NCBI RefSeq assembly: GCF_001500025.1
Contig: NZ_LQIW01000003.1
Location: 140,021 to 204,020, forward strand
Reading direction: 5' to 3'
Length of the DNA stretch: 64,000 bases
Source: Mycobacterium sp. IS-1590
GTDB lineage: Bacteria > Actinomycetota > Actinomycetes > Mycobacteriales > Mycobacteriaceae
Both the position numbers and the translations under genes were made by a program. Below are positions 49,281 through 57,453 of the stretch, in pieces. The first letter of the stretch is position 1, and every line of letters starts with the position of its first letter. The notes below the pieces were generated by a model. It was not told the DNA's origin and searched no databases. It saw only the letters and a program-made list of their open reading frames with translations.

Positions 49281-50846
49281 ATGTCTGACCTGCATGACCC
49301 GCGATTCCTCGACGAACGGCTCGCGCATTGGGCCGAAACCAAGCCCGACGCCGAGGCGATGACCTTCCTCGACCGCACCTGGACGTGGTCGGAATGGAAC
49401 GACCGGGTCCGCCGCCTGGCGGGCGCGTTGCAGCAGCGCGGTATCAAACGCGGTGACGTGGTGGCCTTCCTCGACAAGAACCACCCGGCCTGCGTCGAAT
49501 TGACCATCGCCGCCGCGTCGTTGGGCGCGGCAACGGCGATCATCAACTTCCGGCTGGCCGCCGATGAGATCGACTACGTGCTCACCGACTCGGGAGCCAA
49601 GCTGTTGATCGTGGGCACGGAGTTGAAGCCGACGATCGACAAGATCCGCGACAAGCTCACCCACGTCGAACACCTCATCGAGGTGACGCCCGACGGCGGT
49701 GACGGTGACGAGTACGAGGCGCTGCTCACCGACGCGACACCGGTCGGGCGCGCCGACGATGTTCAGCCCGACGACGTGGCGATCATCATGTACTCATCGG
49801 GCACGACGGGACGCCCGAAGGGCGTGCAGATCACGCAGGCCAACCTGATCGCGCACACCATCAACGCGCACAACGGCTGGGGCTTCGACGAGGGCGACAA
49901 GAGCATGGTGTCGATGCCGCTGTTCCATGTCGGCGGATCGTCCTACGTGCAGTTCAGCATTCACGACGGTGTACCGACGGTGATGACACGCGAAGTCGAT
50001 GGCGCCGCGCTGGCCGGCGCAATCCTCAACGGCGCCAACCGAACCTTCCTGGTGCCCGCGGTGCTGGCCAAGGTGCTGGAATCCGGCGAGGATGCGGTCA
50101 AGTTGTTCGGGGCCCTGAAGACGTACGTGTACGGCGCGTCGCCGATGCCGCTGCCGCTGCTGCGCGCGGCGTTGGAGGCCTGGCCGAACACCGATTTCAT
50201 TCAGGTGTACGGGCTGACCGAGGTGTGCGGGGTGATCAGCCAACTGCTGCCCGAGGACCACCGCTCGGGCACCGAGGAACGGCTGGTCAGCGCGGGCCGG
50301 GTCATCCCGGGCGCCGAGGTCCGGGTGGTCGACCCGGACACGCTGAAGGACGTAGCGGCAGGTGAGCAGGGCGAATTGTGGTTCCGCACACCGCAACTGA
50401 TGAAGGGATACCACAACAAACCCGAGGCGACGGCGGAGGCGATCACCGATGACGGCTGGTTCCGCACCGGAGACATCGGCCGCATCGACTCCGACGGTTA
50501 TATTTTCGTCGAGGACCGCCTCAAAGACATGATCATCTCCGGCGGTGAGAACATCTACTCCATCGAGGTCGAGCGCGTCATCGCCGAGCATCCCGCGGTG
50601 ACCGACGTCGCGGTGATCGGCGTGCCCGACGAGAAGTGGGGCGAGGTGGTCAAGGCCGTTGTTTCGGTCGAGGATTCGGTGTCACCGGACGACCTCATCG
50701 CGTGGTGCCGCGAACGGCTAGCGGCCTACAAGTGCCCGAAGACGGTCGACATCACCGACGAGTTGCCGCGCAATCCGACGGGCAAGATCCTGAAAAAGGA
50801 GCTGCGCAAGCCGTACTGGGAGGGCCGCGACCGCGCGACGGTCTAG
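49281..50846 (+). CDS. Acyl-CoA synthetase (FadD type)
   Basis: A 521-residue ANL ligase. Motifs: IIMYSSGTTGRPKGVQI (about 169-185), VYGLTEVCGVISQLL, hinge WFRTGDIGRIDSDGYIFVEDR, and the catalytic C-terminal Lys in PRNPTGKILKKELRKPYWEGRDR. It resembles the ligase at 24110-25651 in length and C-terminal ending (KPYWEG). The ATG at 49281 is 30 nt after the amidohydrolase stop. It is convergent with the SOUL gene and overlaps its stop codon. I do not assign a FadD number. Confidence 0.9.
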   Translation: MSDLHDPRFLDERLAHWAETKPDAEAMTFLDRTWTWSEWNDRVRRLAGALQQRGIKRGDVVAFLDKNHPACVELTIAAASLGAATAIINFRLAADEIDYVLTDSGAKLLIVGTELKPTIDKIRDKLTHVEHLIEVTPDGGDGDEYEALLTDATPVGRADDVQPDDVAIIMYSSGTTGRPKGVQITQANLIAHTINAHNGWGFDEGDKSMVSMPLFHVGGSSYVQFSIHDGVPTVMTREVDGAALAGAILNGANRTFLVPAVLAKVLESGEDAVKLFGALKTYVYGASPMPLPLLRAALEAWPNTDFIQVYGLTEVCGVISQLLPEDHRSGTEERLVSAGRVIPGAEVRVVDPDTLKDVAAGEQGELWFRTPQLMKGYHNKPEATAEAITDDGWFRTGDIGRIDSDGYIFVEDRLKDMIISGGENIYSIEVERVIAEHPAVTDVAVIGVPDEKWGEVVKAVVSVEDSVSPDDLIAWCRERLAAYKCPKTVDITDELPRNPTGKILKKELRKPYWEGRDRATV

Positions 50847-51469
50847 TCGGTGGGCCGCACCGGGATCGCGATCTCGTTGCGGCGGCGGAACGGCAGCGTC
50901 CACGGCGGGTCGTAGAACCAGGACTGCGGCGGCCCAACGGCCTCGATCCCGTTGGCGCGCAGTGTCTCCGAGAGGTCGCGGGTGCGCTCGGCGACGGCGC
51001 GGGGGCTGCGGTCGCCGGTGAACCGCAGCACCGCGACCGTTTCTCCCGGCACCTCCACCAACCGCACCTTCTCGTCGTCCGGAGTGGGCAGCGTGTCCAT
51101 CGTCCACTTCGACGGCATGTAGAAGCGGATCGTCGAGTTCTCGCCGTCGCGGGCTTGCGCGACCGGCGCCGTCATCGCGATCTTCTCGCGCGACTGCTGA
51201 CTGACGGGGGCGGTCATCGCGATCGTCTCGTCGCGGTGGTTGCCGCCGAAGATATAGCCCGCAAGGCGCCGGAACCCGATGTTTCTGGCGCGGTCCTCAT
51301 CGGCGCTCACGGTGGTTTCGGCGGCGATGCGGGGACCGTACCGGCGGATCTCCACTCGGGGAGAGAGTTGCGTGGCCAGATAGTGGGGCTCTTCGGTGCC
51401 CACCCGGATCCCGACCATCGAGAACACCGACTCCGCGACCTGGCGCGGGATCTCCAATAGCCGCATCAT
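50843..51469 (-). CDS. SOUL-type haem-binding protein
   Basis: A 208-residue SOUL-domain protein (haem/tetrapyrrole-binding HEBP fold). It shows YLATQLSPRVEIRRYGPRIAAETTV, the paired IAMTAPVSQQ and IAMTAPVAQ stretches, RFYMPSKWTMDTLPTPDDEKVRLVEVPGETVAVLRFTGDRS, and the C-terminal SWFYDPPWTLPFRRRNEIAIPV. The ATG at 51469 overlaps the stop of the TspO gene (ATGA), so the two are co-translated. The pair suggests tetrapyrrole or haem binding and transport or sensing. The N-terminus is extended by about 25 residues compared with short SOUL proteins. Confidence 0.88.
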   Translation of the reverse strand: MMRLLEIPRQVAESVFSMVGIRVGTEEPHYLATQLSPRVEIRRYGPRIAAETTVSADEDRARNIGFRRLAGYIFGGNHRDETIAMTAPVSQQSREKIAMTAPVAQARDGENSTIRFYMPSKWTMDTLPTPDDEKVRLVEVPGETVAVLRFTGDRSPRAVAERTRDLSETLRANGIEAVGPPQSWFYDPPWTLPFRRRNEIAIPVRPTD

Positions 51470-51948
51470 CGTCGGTTCAGGTACCAGATGTGCGACGACA
51501 GCGCGGTCGCGAACGCACACCAGAGCGGATACAACGCCAGCGGCGCAGCCTGGGCGCCGCGCACCTGCACGGCACGGCGGGTCAGGTCCGCGCTGCTGAC
51601 CGCCAGCGCGCCGGCCGCCACCGCCGACGTGCCGAGCTTGCCCTGGTTGAAGAACAACCACGACCAGCTGCCGTTGAGCACCAGGTTCACCCCGAGCGCG
51701 GCGAGGTAGCGCCGACGTTCGCGCGTCTGACCGCGGCGCTCGAGTTCGTCGAGGGTCGCCGCCGAGGTCACGGCGATATCGGCGTACAAAATGGGCCATA
51801 CGATCGGAAACGCCTGCCGCGGTGGCTGATACGGCGGCTTGCGCAGCCTGGCATACCAGAGGGACTGCGAGTCCTTGCTGGCAAGGCCACCGGCAACCGC
51901 CGTCGCCGTCACCGCAAGCGCCGAGGGCACCAAGGTCTTCAGTTGCAC
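51466..51948 (-). CDS. tspO: TspO/MBR family membrane protein
   Basis: A 160-residue membrane protein with about five hydrophobic segments. Family blocks are KPPYQPPRQAFPIVWPILYADIAVTSAAT and LGVNLVLNGSWSWLFFNQGKLGTSAVAAGALA. TspO proteins bind porphyrins, haem and sterols and are linked to stress and photooxidative responses. The start is GTG at 51948, with GGAG upstream. It is the first gene of a tspO-SOUL operon, divergent from menC with 99 bp between them. The C-terminal segment (SSHIWYLNRR) is complete. Confidence 0.9.
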   Translation of the reverse strand: MQLKTLVPSALAVTATAVAGGLASKDSQSLWYARLRKPPYQPPRQAFPIVWPILYADIAVTSAATLDELERRGQTRERRRYLAALGVNLVLNGSWSWLFFNQGKLGTSAVAAGALAVSSADLTRRAVQVRGAQAAPLALYPLWCAFATALSSHIWYLNRR

Positions 51949-51973
51949 CGTGTACTCCTACTACGAATCACAA

Positions 51974-51989
51974 TTAGTTAAGCAACTGA
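51974..51989. promoter_or_regulatory. Near-palindrome between tspO and menC (MarR-like)
   Basis: TTAGTT-AAGC-AACTGA, with 5 of 6 arm positions pairing, lies 26-41 bp from the tspO start. A/T-rich 16-bp dyads of this type are typical MarR-family sites. A separate MarR gene at 56932-57453 is about 5 kb away. Confidence 0.4.
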
Positions 51990-52001
51990 AAGGTAGCCGG
52001 A

Positions 52002-52031
52002 TTCCCGATCGTTAAACCTCGCGATCGGGAA
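52002..52031. repeat. Stem-loop just upstream of menC
   Basis: A perfect 10-bp stem, TTCCCGATCG at 52002-52011 and CGATCGGGAA at 52022-52031, with a 10-nt loop; it ends 16 bp before the menC start codon. It could be in the menC 5' leader or act as a terminator for leftward transcription. No attenuator pattern is evident. Confidence 0.45.
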
Positions 52032-52047
52032 CCGGCAGGATGGGCGC

Positions 52048-53004
52048 ATGCCACAGCTCGACGACGTCCTGGACCGCATGCACGTCGTCGCACTCCCGAT
52101 GCGGGTGCGCTTTCGCGGCATCACGGTCCGCGAAGTGGCGCTGATCGACGGTCCAGCCGGGTGGGGCGAGTTCGGCGCGTTCCTTGAATACGAGCCGCCG
52201 GAAGCGGCGCACTGGCTGGCCTCCGGGCTCGAGGCGGCCTACGAATCACCCCCTCGACTCCACCGCGATCGGATCCCGATCAACGCGACCGTGCCCGCCG
52301 TCGACCCCGCCCAGGTGCCCGAGTTGCTGGCGCGCTTCCCCGGAGCGCACACCGCAAAGGTCAAGGTCGCCGAGCCGGGGCAGTCGCTGGCCGACGACGT
52401 GGCGCGCGTCGACGCGGTGCGGGCCGTGGTGCCGACGGTGCGGGTCGATGCCAACGGCGGCTGGAGCGTCGACGAAGCCGTCGCCGCGGCGGCAGCGCTG
52501 AGCGCCGGCGGACCGCTGGAATACATGGAACAACCGTGCGCGACGGTTGCGGAGCTGGCCGAGCTGCGTCGCCGCGTCGATGTCCCGATCGCCGCCGACG
52601 AGAGCATTCGCAAGGCCACCGACCCCCTGCGGGTGGTGCGGGAGAAGGCGGCGGACGTCGCGGTGCTCAAGGTCGCACCGTTGGGTGGCGTGCGGGCGAT
52701 GCTCGCGATCGCCGCGCAGATCGACATCCCCGTCGTGGTCTCCAGTGCGCTGGATTCGGCGGTCGGCATCGGCCACGGCCTGTTGGCCGCCGCGGCGCTG
52801 CCCGACCTGCACCACGCGTGCGGGCTGGGCACCGGCGGGTTGTTCGCCGAGGACGTCACCGAACCGCTGCGTGCCCGGGGTGGGTACCTGCCGGCCGTGC
52901 CTGCCGTACCGGATCCGGCCCGTCTTTCGGCGCTGGCCGCACCTCCCGAGCGCCGCCGATGGTGGATCGACCGGGTGCGCGCCTGCCTCCCATTGACACG
53001 TTGA
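52048..53004 (+). CDS. menC: o-Succinylbenzoate synthase
   Basis: A 318-residue enolase-superfamily enzyme that dehydrates SHCHC to o-succinylbenzoate. The catalytic lysines are in TAKVKVAE (Lys106) and VLKVAPLGG (Lys208), and the metal ligands are Asp134 (VDANGGW), Glu161 (EYMEQP) and Asp184 (AADES). These positions match the MenC pattern. By position it is menC (Rv0553). A stem-loop sits just upstream of the ATG at 52048. The downstream DUF2236 gene follows by 41 nt with its own Shine-Dalgarno. Confidence 0.95.
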   Translation: MPQLDDVLDRMHVVALPMRVRFRGITVREVALIDGPAGWGEFGAFLEYEPPEAAHWLASGLEAAYESPPRLHRDRIPINATVPAVDPAQVPELLARFPGAHTAKVKVAEPGQSLADDVARVDAVRAVVPTVRVDANGGWSVDEAVAAAAALSAGGPLEYMEQPCATVAELAELRRRVDVPIAADESIRKATDPLRVVREKAADVAVLKVAPLGGVRAMLAIAAQIDIPVVVSSALDSAVGIGHGLLAAAALPDLHHACGLGTGGLFAEDVTEPLRARGGYLPAVPAVPDPARLSALAAPPERRRWWIDRVRACLPLTR

Positions 53005-53045
53005 CACAAATCACTAGTCTCTGTTTCAGAAGCTACGGAGGCGAC

Positions 53046-54008
53046 ATGACCGAAACGGCCGAAGCTCCACCCGTCCACGCCGGTGATATCCGCCCAAAGG
53101 TCATGCGCGAGTTCCGAAAACACAGCGGGAGCGCACTGGGTGGCTTCTTCGGCGCAGCGGCCTTCGACGAGGTCGCGTTGGTGCCGGTGGCCGCGGCCGT
53201 CGACAAGACCGGTCGTTTCGAGGCCAACTTCGCCGATCGAGGGGTGCGAAGTGGGCTCTCGGCGTTCCTCGCGATCTGGGGCGATCCGCACGACCGGGCT
53301 GCCGAGGGGGAGCGGCTCAAGCGGATGCATCGCGAGGTGCGCGGCCGCGGCGACGGCACGTTCACCGATGTGCGCTACAGCGCGCTCGACCCGAAGCTGT
53401 GGAACTGGATCGCGGTGAGCGGGATGTTCCTCGTGTTGAACTCGTTCACCCCCTGTACGGCGATCACCATGACCGAAGCCGAGAAGGAAGCGGCATATCA
53501 GCAGTTGCTCGAGGCGTTCCGGTCATTGGAACTGCCCGGAACCCACGCCAAGCTCCCGGCGAGCTACGACGAGGCCGTGCAGTACTACGACTGGATGGTC
53601 GACAACGAGCTGGCCGACAACGCCTTTCTGCGCCGCGTCACCGATCAGCTGACGCGACTGCCGTTGCCCACGTTGATGATTCCATCCGCGATGCGCGTCG
53701 CGCTGACTCCGCCGTGGCTGCTGCTGCGGCCTGTCGCCGGACGTGTGGTCAAGATCTGCTCGTTCGGGATCCTGCATCCCGGAATCCGTGAGATGACGGG
53801 CTTCCAATGGGAGGATCGCCATCAGCGGGAGTTCGAGGTGTACACCCGCGTCCTGCAACTGGCGTGGCGGGTACTCCCCGACAAAGTGAGGCTGATCCCG
53901 TTGGCGCGCAACCGGTTGGAGTACGAGAAGCTCGTGCGGTTCCACCGCTCGGTCACGCTCGACTCGTTCGCGCCGCCTGCGGCGTGCCCGGCCGGTCGGC
54001 GGGCATAG
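53046..54008 (+). CDS. DUF2236 oxygenase (MpaB/latex-clearing-protein-like), intact
   Basis: A 320-residue helical protein of the DUF2236 family. Landmarks are KRMHREVRG (about residues 97-105), KLWNWIAVSGMFLV (about 117-130, with the W-N-W motif) and the C-terminal EVYTRVLQLAWRVLPDKVRLIPLARNRLEYEKLVRFHRS. The family includes haem-binding oxygenases such as rubber-cleaving Lcp and MpaB of mycophenolic acid synthesis. The ATG at 53046 has an upstream GGAGG. A paralogue at 27325-28269 is broken by an amber codon; this copy is complete. Substrate unknown. It is followed by a TetR gene 9 nt later. Confidence 0.85.
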   Translation: MTETAEAPPVHAGDIRPKVMREFRKHSGSALGGFFGAAAFDEVALVPVAAAVDKTGRFEANFADRGVRSGLSAFLAIWGDPHDRAAEGERLKRMHREVRGRGDGTFTDVRYSALDPKLWNWIAVSGMFLVLNSFTPCTAITMTEAEKEAAYQQLLEAFRSLELPGTHAKLPASYDEAVQYYDWMVDNELADNAFLRRVTDQLTRLPLPTLMIPSAMRVALTPPWLLLRPVAGRVVKICSFGILHPGIREMTGFQWEDRHQREFEVYTRVLQLAWRVLPDKVRLIPLARNRLEYEKLVRFHRSVTLDSFAPPAACPAGRRA

Positions 54009-54017
54009 CCTAGACCG

Positions 54018-54605
54018 ATGCGCCGTCTCCGCAACACCGACAGTCGCACCGAACAGGAGGCCGCGATCCTCAAGGCGGCCGCCGAGGAGGTCGCGCTCGT
54101 CGGCGTCGGAAGGGCCAGCATGGACGTCATCGCGCGCCAAGCCGGCGTCAGCCGCAGCACGCTGTATCGACGCTTCCCGAGCCGCGACGTGCTGATCACC
54201 GAACTCGGCAGGCAGACATTCGACTTCGCGATGGCTCGCCTGCAGACCGTCGGCATCGACTCCGGTGCGAAAGAGGCTGCCGTCGCGGCGTTCTGCGAGG
54301 GTCTGCGGCTGCTGACCGCCGAACCGGTCATGCGCCGGTTCCTGCGGCTCGACGGCGACCTGTCGGCGATGTCGGGCATGTACGACGAGGCCCAGGAATT
54401 CCTCGAGAGCGCTTCCGCGGCCATGGCAAGGGCGCTGAAGGCGGCCGGGGCGACCATGCCCGACGACGATCTGCTGGCGGTCAGCGAGCTGCACATCCGG
54501 TTGGCCGCGTCGCTGGCTCAGGTACGCACGCCGGTGCTGGACGTCAACGACGGTGATGCGGTCCGCGCCTACGCGCTGAAACACCTCGCCCCGTTGGTGT
54601 GGTGA
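54018..54605 (+). CDS. TetR family regulator
   Basis: A 195-residue TetR protein. The N-terminal helix-turn-helix covers about residues 10-56 (EQEAAILKAAAEEVALVGVGRASMDVIARQAGVSRSTLYRRFPSRDVLI). It is 9 nt downstream of the DUF2236 gene on the same strand, so it is likely co-transcribed and may regulate that operon. No neat dyad is obvious in the short gap before it. The C-terminal domain (LRLDGDLSAMSGMYDEAQEFLES) is the ligand pocket region. The other DUF2236 locus also pairs with a TetR gene. Confidence 0.87.
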   Translation: MRRLRNTDSRTEQEAAILKAAAEEVALVGVGRASMDVIARQAGVSRSTLYRRFPSRDVLITELGRQTFDFAMARLQTVGIDSGAKEAAVAAFCEGLRLLTAEPVMRRFLRLDGDLSAMSGMYDEAQEFLESASAAMARALKAAGATMPDDDLLAVSELHIRLAASLAQVRTPVLDVNDGDAVRAYALKHLAPLVW

Positions 54606-54684
54606 GCCGCGCGCAACCGTCGCTGTCCTGATCTGTGGGGTGCGTGGCCTAGACGCCATCGAGCTGTTGGCCAACACTGACTTC

Positions 54685-55644
54685 ATGCGATCGGTGGTGA
54701 TTCTCGGTTTTGCCGGCGTGCAGGCTCTCGACCTGGTCGGCCCCTTCGAGGTGTTCACGGGAGCGTCCCGTTATCTGCGGGGTATGGGTCGTGAGGGGTA
54801 CGTCGCCAAGGTGGTGACCCTCGGCGGTGAGCCCGCGACCACCGGCACGGGTCTGGCGCTTGCCGCCGAACCACTACCGGACCCCCGCGAACCGATCGAC
54901 ACCCTGGTCCTTCCCGGCGGTGCCGGAGTTCAGGACGCCCGCGAGGACCTCGACCTGATCAACTGGATCCAGACCGTCGCGCAGAACTCGCGTCGGGTCG
55001 TCAGCGTGTGCACCGGCGCGTTCCTCGCCGCCCAGGCCGGCTTGCTCGACGGCTGCACCGCCACGACGCACTGGGCCTACACCGACCAGCTTTCTCGTGA
55101 ATTCCCGACGGTGACAGTCGATCCCGAGCCGATCTTCGTGCGCAGTAACGATCGGACGTGGACCGCCGCCGGTGTCACCGCCGGCATCGACCTCGCACTC
55201 TCGCTCGTCGAGGACGACCATGGCACCGATGTCGCGCAGACGGTCGCGCGCTGGCTCGTCATGTACCTGCGCAGACCGGGTGGCCAGACGCAGTTCGCCG
55301 CACCGGTGTGGATGCCGCGCGCCAAGAGGGCGCCCATCCGCGAGGTGCAGGAGGCCATCGAGACCGAACCCGGTGGTGTGCACAGCATCACGGAGTTGGC
55401 TCGTCGTGCCGCGATGAGCCCGCGCCATTTCACCCGGTTGTTCACCGAGGAGGTGGGGGAGGCGCCCGGCGCCTACGTCGAACGGATCCGCACCGAGGCC
55501 GCGCGCCGTCAGCTCGAGGAGACCGACGACACCGTCACCGTCATCGCCGCCCGCTGCGGATTCGGCAGCGCCGAGTCGCTTCGGCGTAATTTCGTTCGCC
55601 GACTTGGTATCTCACCCGACCAGTATCGCAAGACCTTCGCCTGA
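54685..55644 (+). CDS. AraC family regulator with DJ-1/PfpI-like N-terminal domain
   Basis: A 319-residue protein. The N-terminal domain (about 1-190) is a class I glutamine amidotransferase/DJ-1-like fold with a nucleophile-like Cys109 (VVSVCTGAFLAAQAGLLDG) and TTHWAY after it. The C-terminal AraC DNA-binding domain occupies about 220-319 (ITELARRAAMSPRHFTRLFTEEVGEAPGAYVERIRTEAARRQLEETDDTVTVIAARCGFGSAESLRRNFVRRLGISPDQYRKTF). I chose the ATG at 54685, where DJ-1-like homology begins; the frame opens earlier at 54640. It is followed 15 nt later by a stand-alone DJ-1/PfpI gene, which it probably regulates. Confidence 0.88.
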   Translation: MRSVVILGFAGVQALDLVGPFEVFTGASRYLRGMGREGYVAKVVTLGGEPATTGTGLALAAEPLPDPREPIDTLVLPGGAGVQDAREDLDLINWIQTVAQNSRRVVSVCTGAFLAAQAGLLDGCTATTHWAYTDQLSREFPTVTVDPEPIFVRSNDRTWTAAGVTAGIDLALSLVEDDHGTDVAQTVARWLVMYLRRPGGQTQFAAPVWMPRAKRAPIREVQEAIETEPGGVHSITELARRAAMSPRHFTRLFTEEVGEAPGAYVERIRTEAARRQLEETDDTVTVIAARCGFGSAESLRRNFVRRLGISPDQYRKTFA

Positions 55645-55659
55645 GACAGGAGACGACCC

Positions 55660-56385
55660 GTGACCCAGATCGCCATCATGGTGTACCCCGGCTACACCGC
55701 GCTCGACTTCATCGGACCCTACGAGGTACTGCGCAACCTGCCCGACGCCGAGGTGCGGTTCGTCTGGCATGAGCCGGGGCCGGTCGAGGCCGACTCCGGC
55801 GTGCTGCTCGTCGGGGCCACTCATTCGTTCGACGAGACACCCTCGCCCGACATCGTCCTGATCCCCGGTGGCCTGTCGAGCTTCCAGCACGCCCGCGACG
55901 AGAAGGTGCTCGACTGGGTCCGCACGGCCCACGAGACATCGACCTGGACGACATCGGTGTGCTCGGGTTCGGTCATCCTCGCCGCCGCGGGCCTACTCGA
56001 CGGCCGACGCGCGACGTCGCACTGGATGGCGTTGCCGATGCTCAAACCTTTCGGTGTCGACACCGTCTCCGACGAGCGGGTGGTACACGAGGGCAAGATC
56101 GTCACGGCCGCAGGAGTGTCGGCCGGAATCGACCTCGGCCTCTGGCTCTACGGGCAGATCGCCGGTGACGCGAAGGCCAAGGCGGTGCAGCTCGTCATCG
56201 AATACGACCCGCAGCCGCCCTACGATTCCGGGCACCTGTCGAAGGCATCGGCCGCGACCAAGGCGAGTGCATCGACCCTGCTGAGCCGGGACACCGTCAA
56301 ACAGGGACAGCTGGCCCCGACGATGGCGCTGCTGTGGACCGCCGCGGTGCAACGGGTCCGCAGAAAGGCGGTCTCGGCGCGATAG
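55660..56385 (+). CDS. DJ-1/PfpI family protein
   Basis: A 241-residue DJ-1/PfpI-type protein. The nucleophile elbow is TTSVCSGSVILAAAGLLDG (Cys101), followed by ATSHWMALPML. An N-terminal YPGYTALDFIGPYEVLRNLPDAEVRFVWHEPGPV region is typical of the isonitrile hydratase/ThiJ subgroup. It may act as a hydratase or a glyoxalase-III-like enzyme. It is directly downstream of the AraC/DJ-1 fusion, with a GTG start at 55660 and an upstream AGGAGA. The C-terminal tail (about 180-241) is more variable and basic. Confidence 0.85.
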   Translation: MTQIAIMVYPGYTALDFIGPYEVLRNLPDAEVRFVWHEPGPVEADSGVLLVGATHSFDETPSPDIVLIPGGLSSFQHARDEKVLDWVRTAHETSTWTTSVCSGSVILAAAGLLDGRRATSHWMALPMLKPFGVDTVSDERVVHEGKIVTAAGVSAGIDLGLWLYGQIAGDAKAKAVQLVIEYDPQPPYDSGHLSKASAATKASASTLLSRDTVKQGQLAPTMALLWTAAVQRVRRKAVSAR

Positions 56386-56409
56386 CTCCTCGGCGATACC
56401 CTCGCATTC

Positions 56410-56919
56410 GTGGGGATTCCTGAAGTGCGCCCCGATCCGCCGACGCCGTTCGTCCGTGCGGGCGCCCGTTTGATGGGCCTGGCGCCGTCGCGGTGGTTTC
56501 TGCGCCGCATCGGCTGGCGGCTGGATCGCGCGGTGATCAACCTGACCAACGGTCGGGTGTCGATGTCGCTGGTGATGCCGGAGGTGCTGTTGACGCACAC
56601 GGGCGCCAAGACCGGCCGACAGCGCAGCACGCCGCTGACGTACTTCACCGATGCCGGCCGTGTGATCACGATCGCCTCCAACTACGGCGGCGACCGGCAC
56701 CCGGCGTGGTTCCACAATGTCAAAGCCAATCCGCGGGTCGCGCTGTCTGCGCGCGGCTACCGGGGCACCTTCATCGGCGAGGAGGTCATCGGTGCGGAAC
56801 GGGACCGCCTGTTCGAGCTGGCCAAACAGTTCGTACCGAACTACGCCGACTACGAGAAGCGCGCCGCGGGCCGCCGCATCCCGGTCGTCGCGTTCACCGA
56901 AGCGGCGGATTCGGCGTAG
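56410..56919 (+). CDS. F420-dependent oxidoreductase, Ddn-like (fourth copy)
   Basis: A 169-residue deazaflavin-dependent protein. Landmarks are VLLTHTGAKTGRQRSTPLTYF (about residues 59-79), then ITIASNYGGDRHPAWFHNVKANPRVAL, the latter being the classic FDOR-A/Ddn arrangement. The GTG start at 56410 follows the DJ-1 gene by 24 nt, so it is in or near that operon. It is convergent with the MarR gene. It would use F420H2; the acceptor is unknown. It is more Ddn-like than the tandem pair near menB. Confidence 0.85.
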   Translation: MGIPEVRPDPPTPFVRAGARLMGLAPSRWFLRRIGWRLDRAVINLTNGRVSMSLVMPEVLLTHTGAKTGRQRSTPLTYFTDAGRVITIASNYGGDRHPAWFHNVKANPRVALSARGYRGTFIGEEVIGAERDRLFELAKQFVPNYADYEKRAAGRRIPVVAFTEAADSA

Positions 56920-56931
56920 TTCGTCGCTTCC

Positions 56932-57453
56932 TCATGTGCGATCGGCCTGTGAGCGCTCGGTCAGTTCCCGGTAGGCCGCGGTGAAGGCGCGTGCACCTTG
57001 CATCAGCGCCGCGACGTCGCGCTCGGTCATCTGCCGGGTCACCGCGCCGAACGCCTCGAGGCGCAGCTTGATCAGCTCGTCGAGCACCGCGCGTCCCGCG
57101 TCGGTCAACTCGAGCAGCGTGGCGCGGCGGTTGGTGGGAGCGACCCGGCGGGTGATGTAACCGGCGTCGGCGAGGCGGTCGCTGAGCCTGCTCGCGGTGG
57201 ACGGCAAGAGTCCCAGCTCGTCGCCCAGAGCGGTGACCAGGCTGGGCCCCAGCCGATCCAGGGCCTGCAGCGCACGCAGCGGCGCCAGGCCGATCCGCTG
57301 CTCCATCTGCTCGAGCGCGGACACGTTCAGCGCGAGCAGCCCGCGGGTGGCGCGCTCGAGTTCCGGCAAGCTGTCCCCGGCGGGCACGTTGGTGGACGGC
57401 ATCGCTTCCTTCTGCCTCGCAGCGGTATTCGACGTCACGGTATCGGGTGTCAT
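56932..57453 (-). CDS. MarR family regulator
   Basis: A 173-residue MarR protein. The winged helix runs from about residues 55-125 (LRALQALDRLGPSLVTALGDELGLLPSTASRLSDRLADAGYITRRVAPTNRRATLLELTDAGRAVLDEL). Its ATG at 57453 overlaps the stop of the FAD monooxygenase gene (ATGA at 57450-57453), so the two are coupled; ATG 57402 (MPSTNV) is a shorter alternative. MarR proteins usually repress their own operon; here the operon would be monooxygenase-MarR. The inducer is unknown, perhaps a phenolic or aromatic substrate of the monooxygenase. Confidence 0.87.
   Translation of the reverse strand: MTPDTVTSNTAARQKEAMPSTNVPAGDSLPELERATRGLLALNVSALEQMEQRIGLAPLRALQALDRLGPSLVTALGDELGLLPSTASRLSDRLADAGYITRRVAPTNRRATLLELTDAGRAVLDELIKLRLEAFGAVTRQMTERDVAALMQGARAFTAAYRELTERSQADRT

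Noticed and set aside
52002..52031. Possible riboswitch or attenuator before menC
   Set aside because: Only a single short stem-loop is visible, with no leader peptide, competing structure or conserved riboswitch core.
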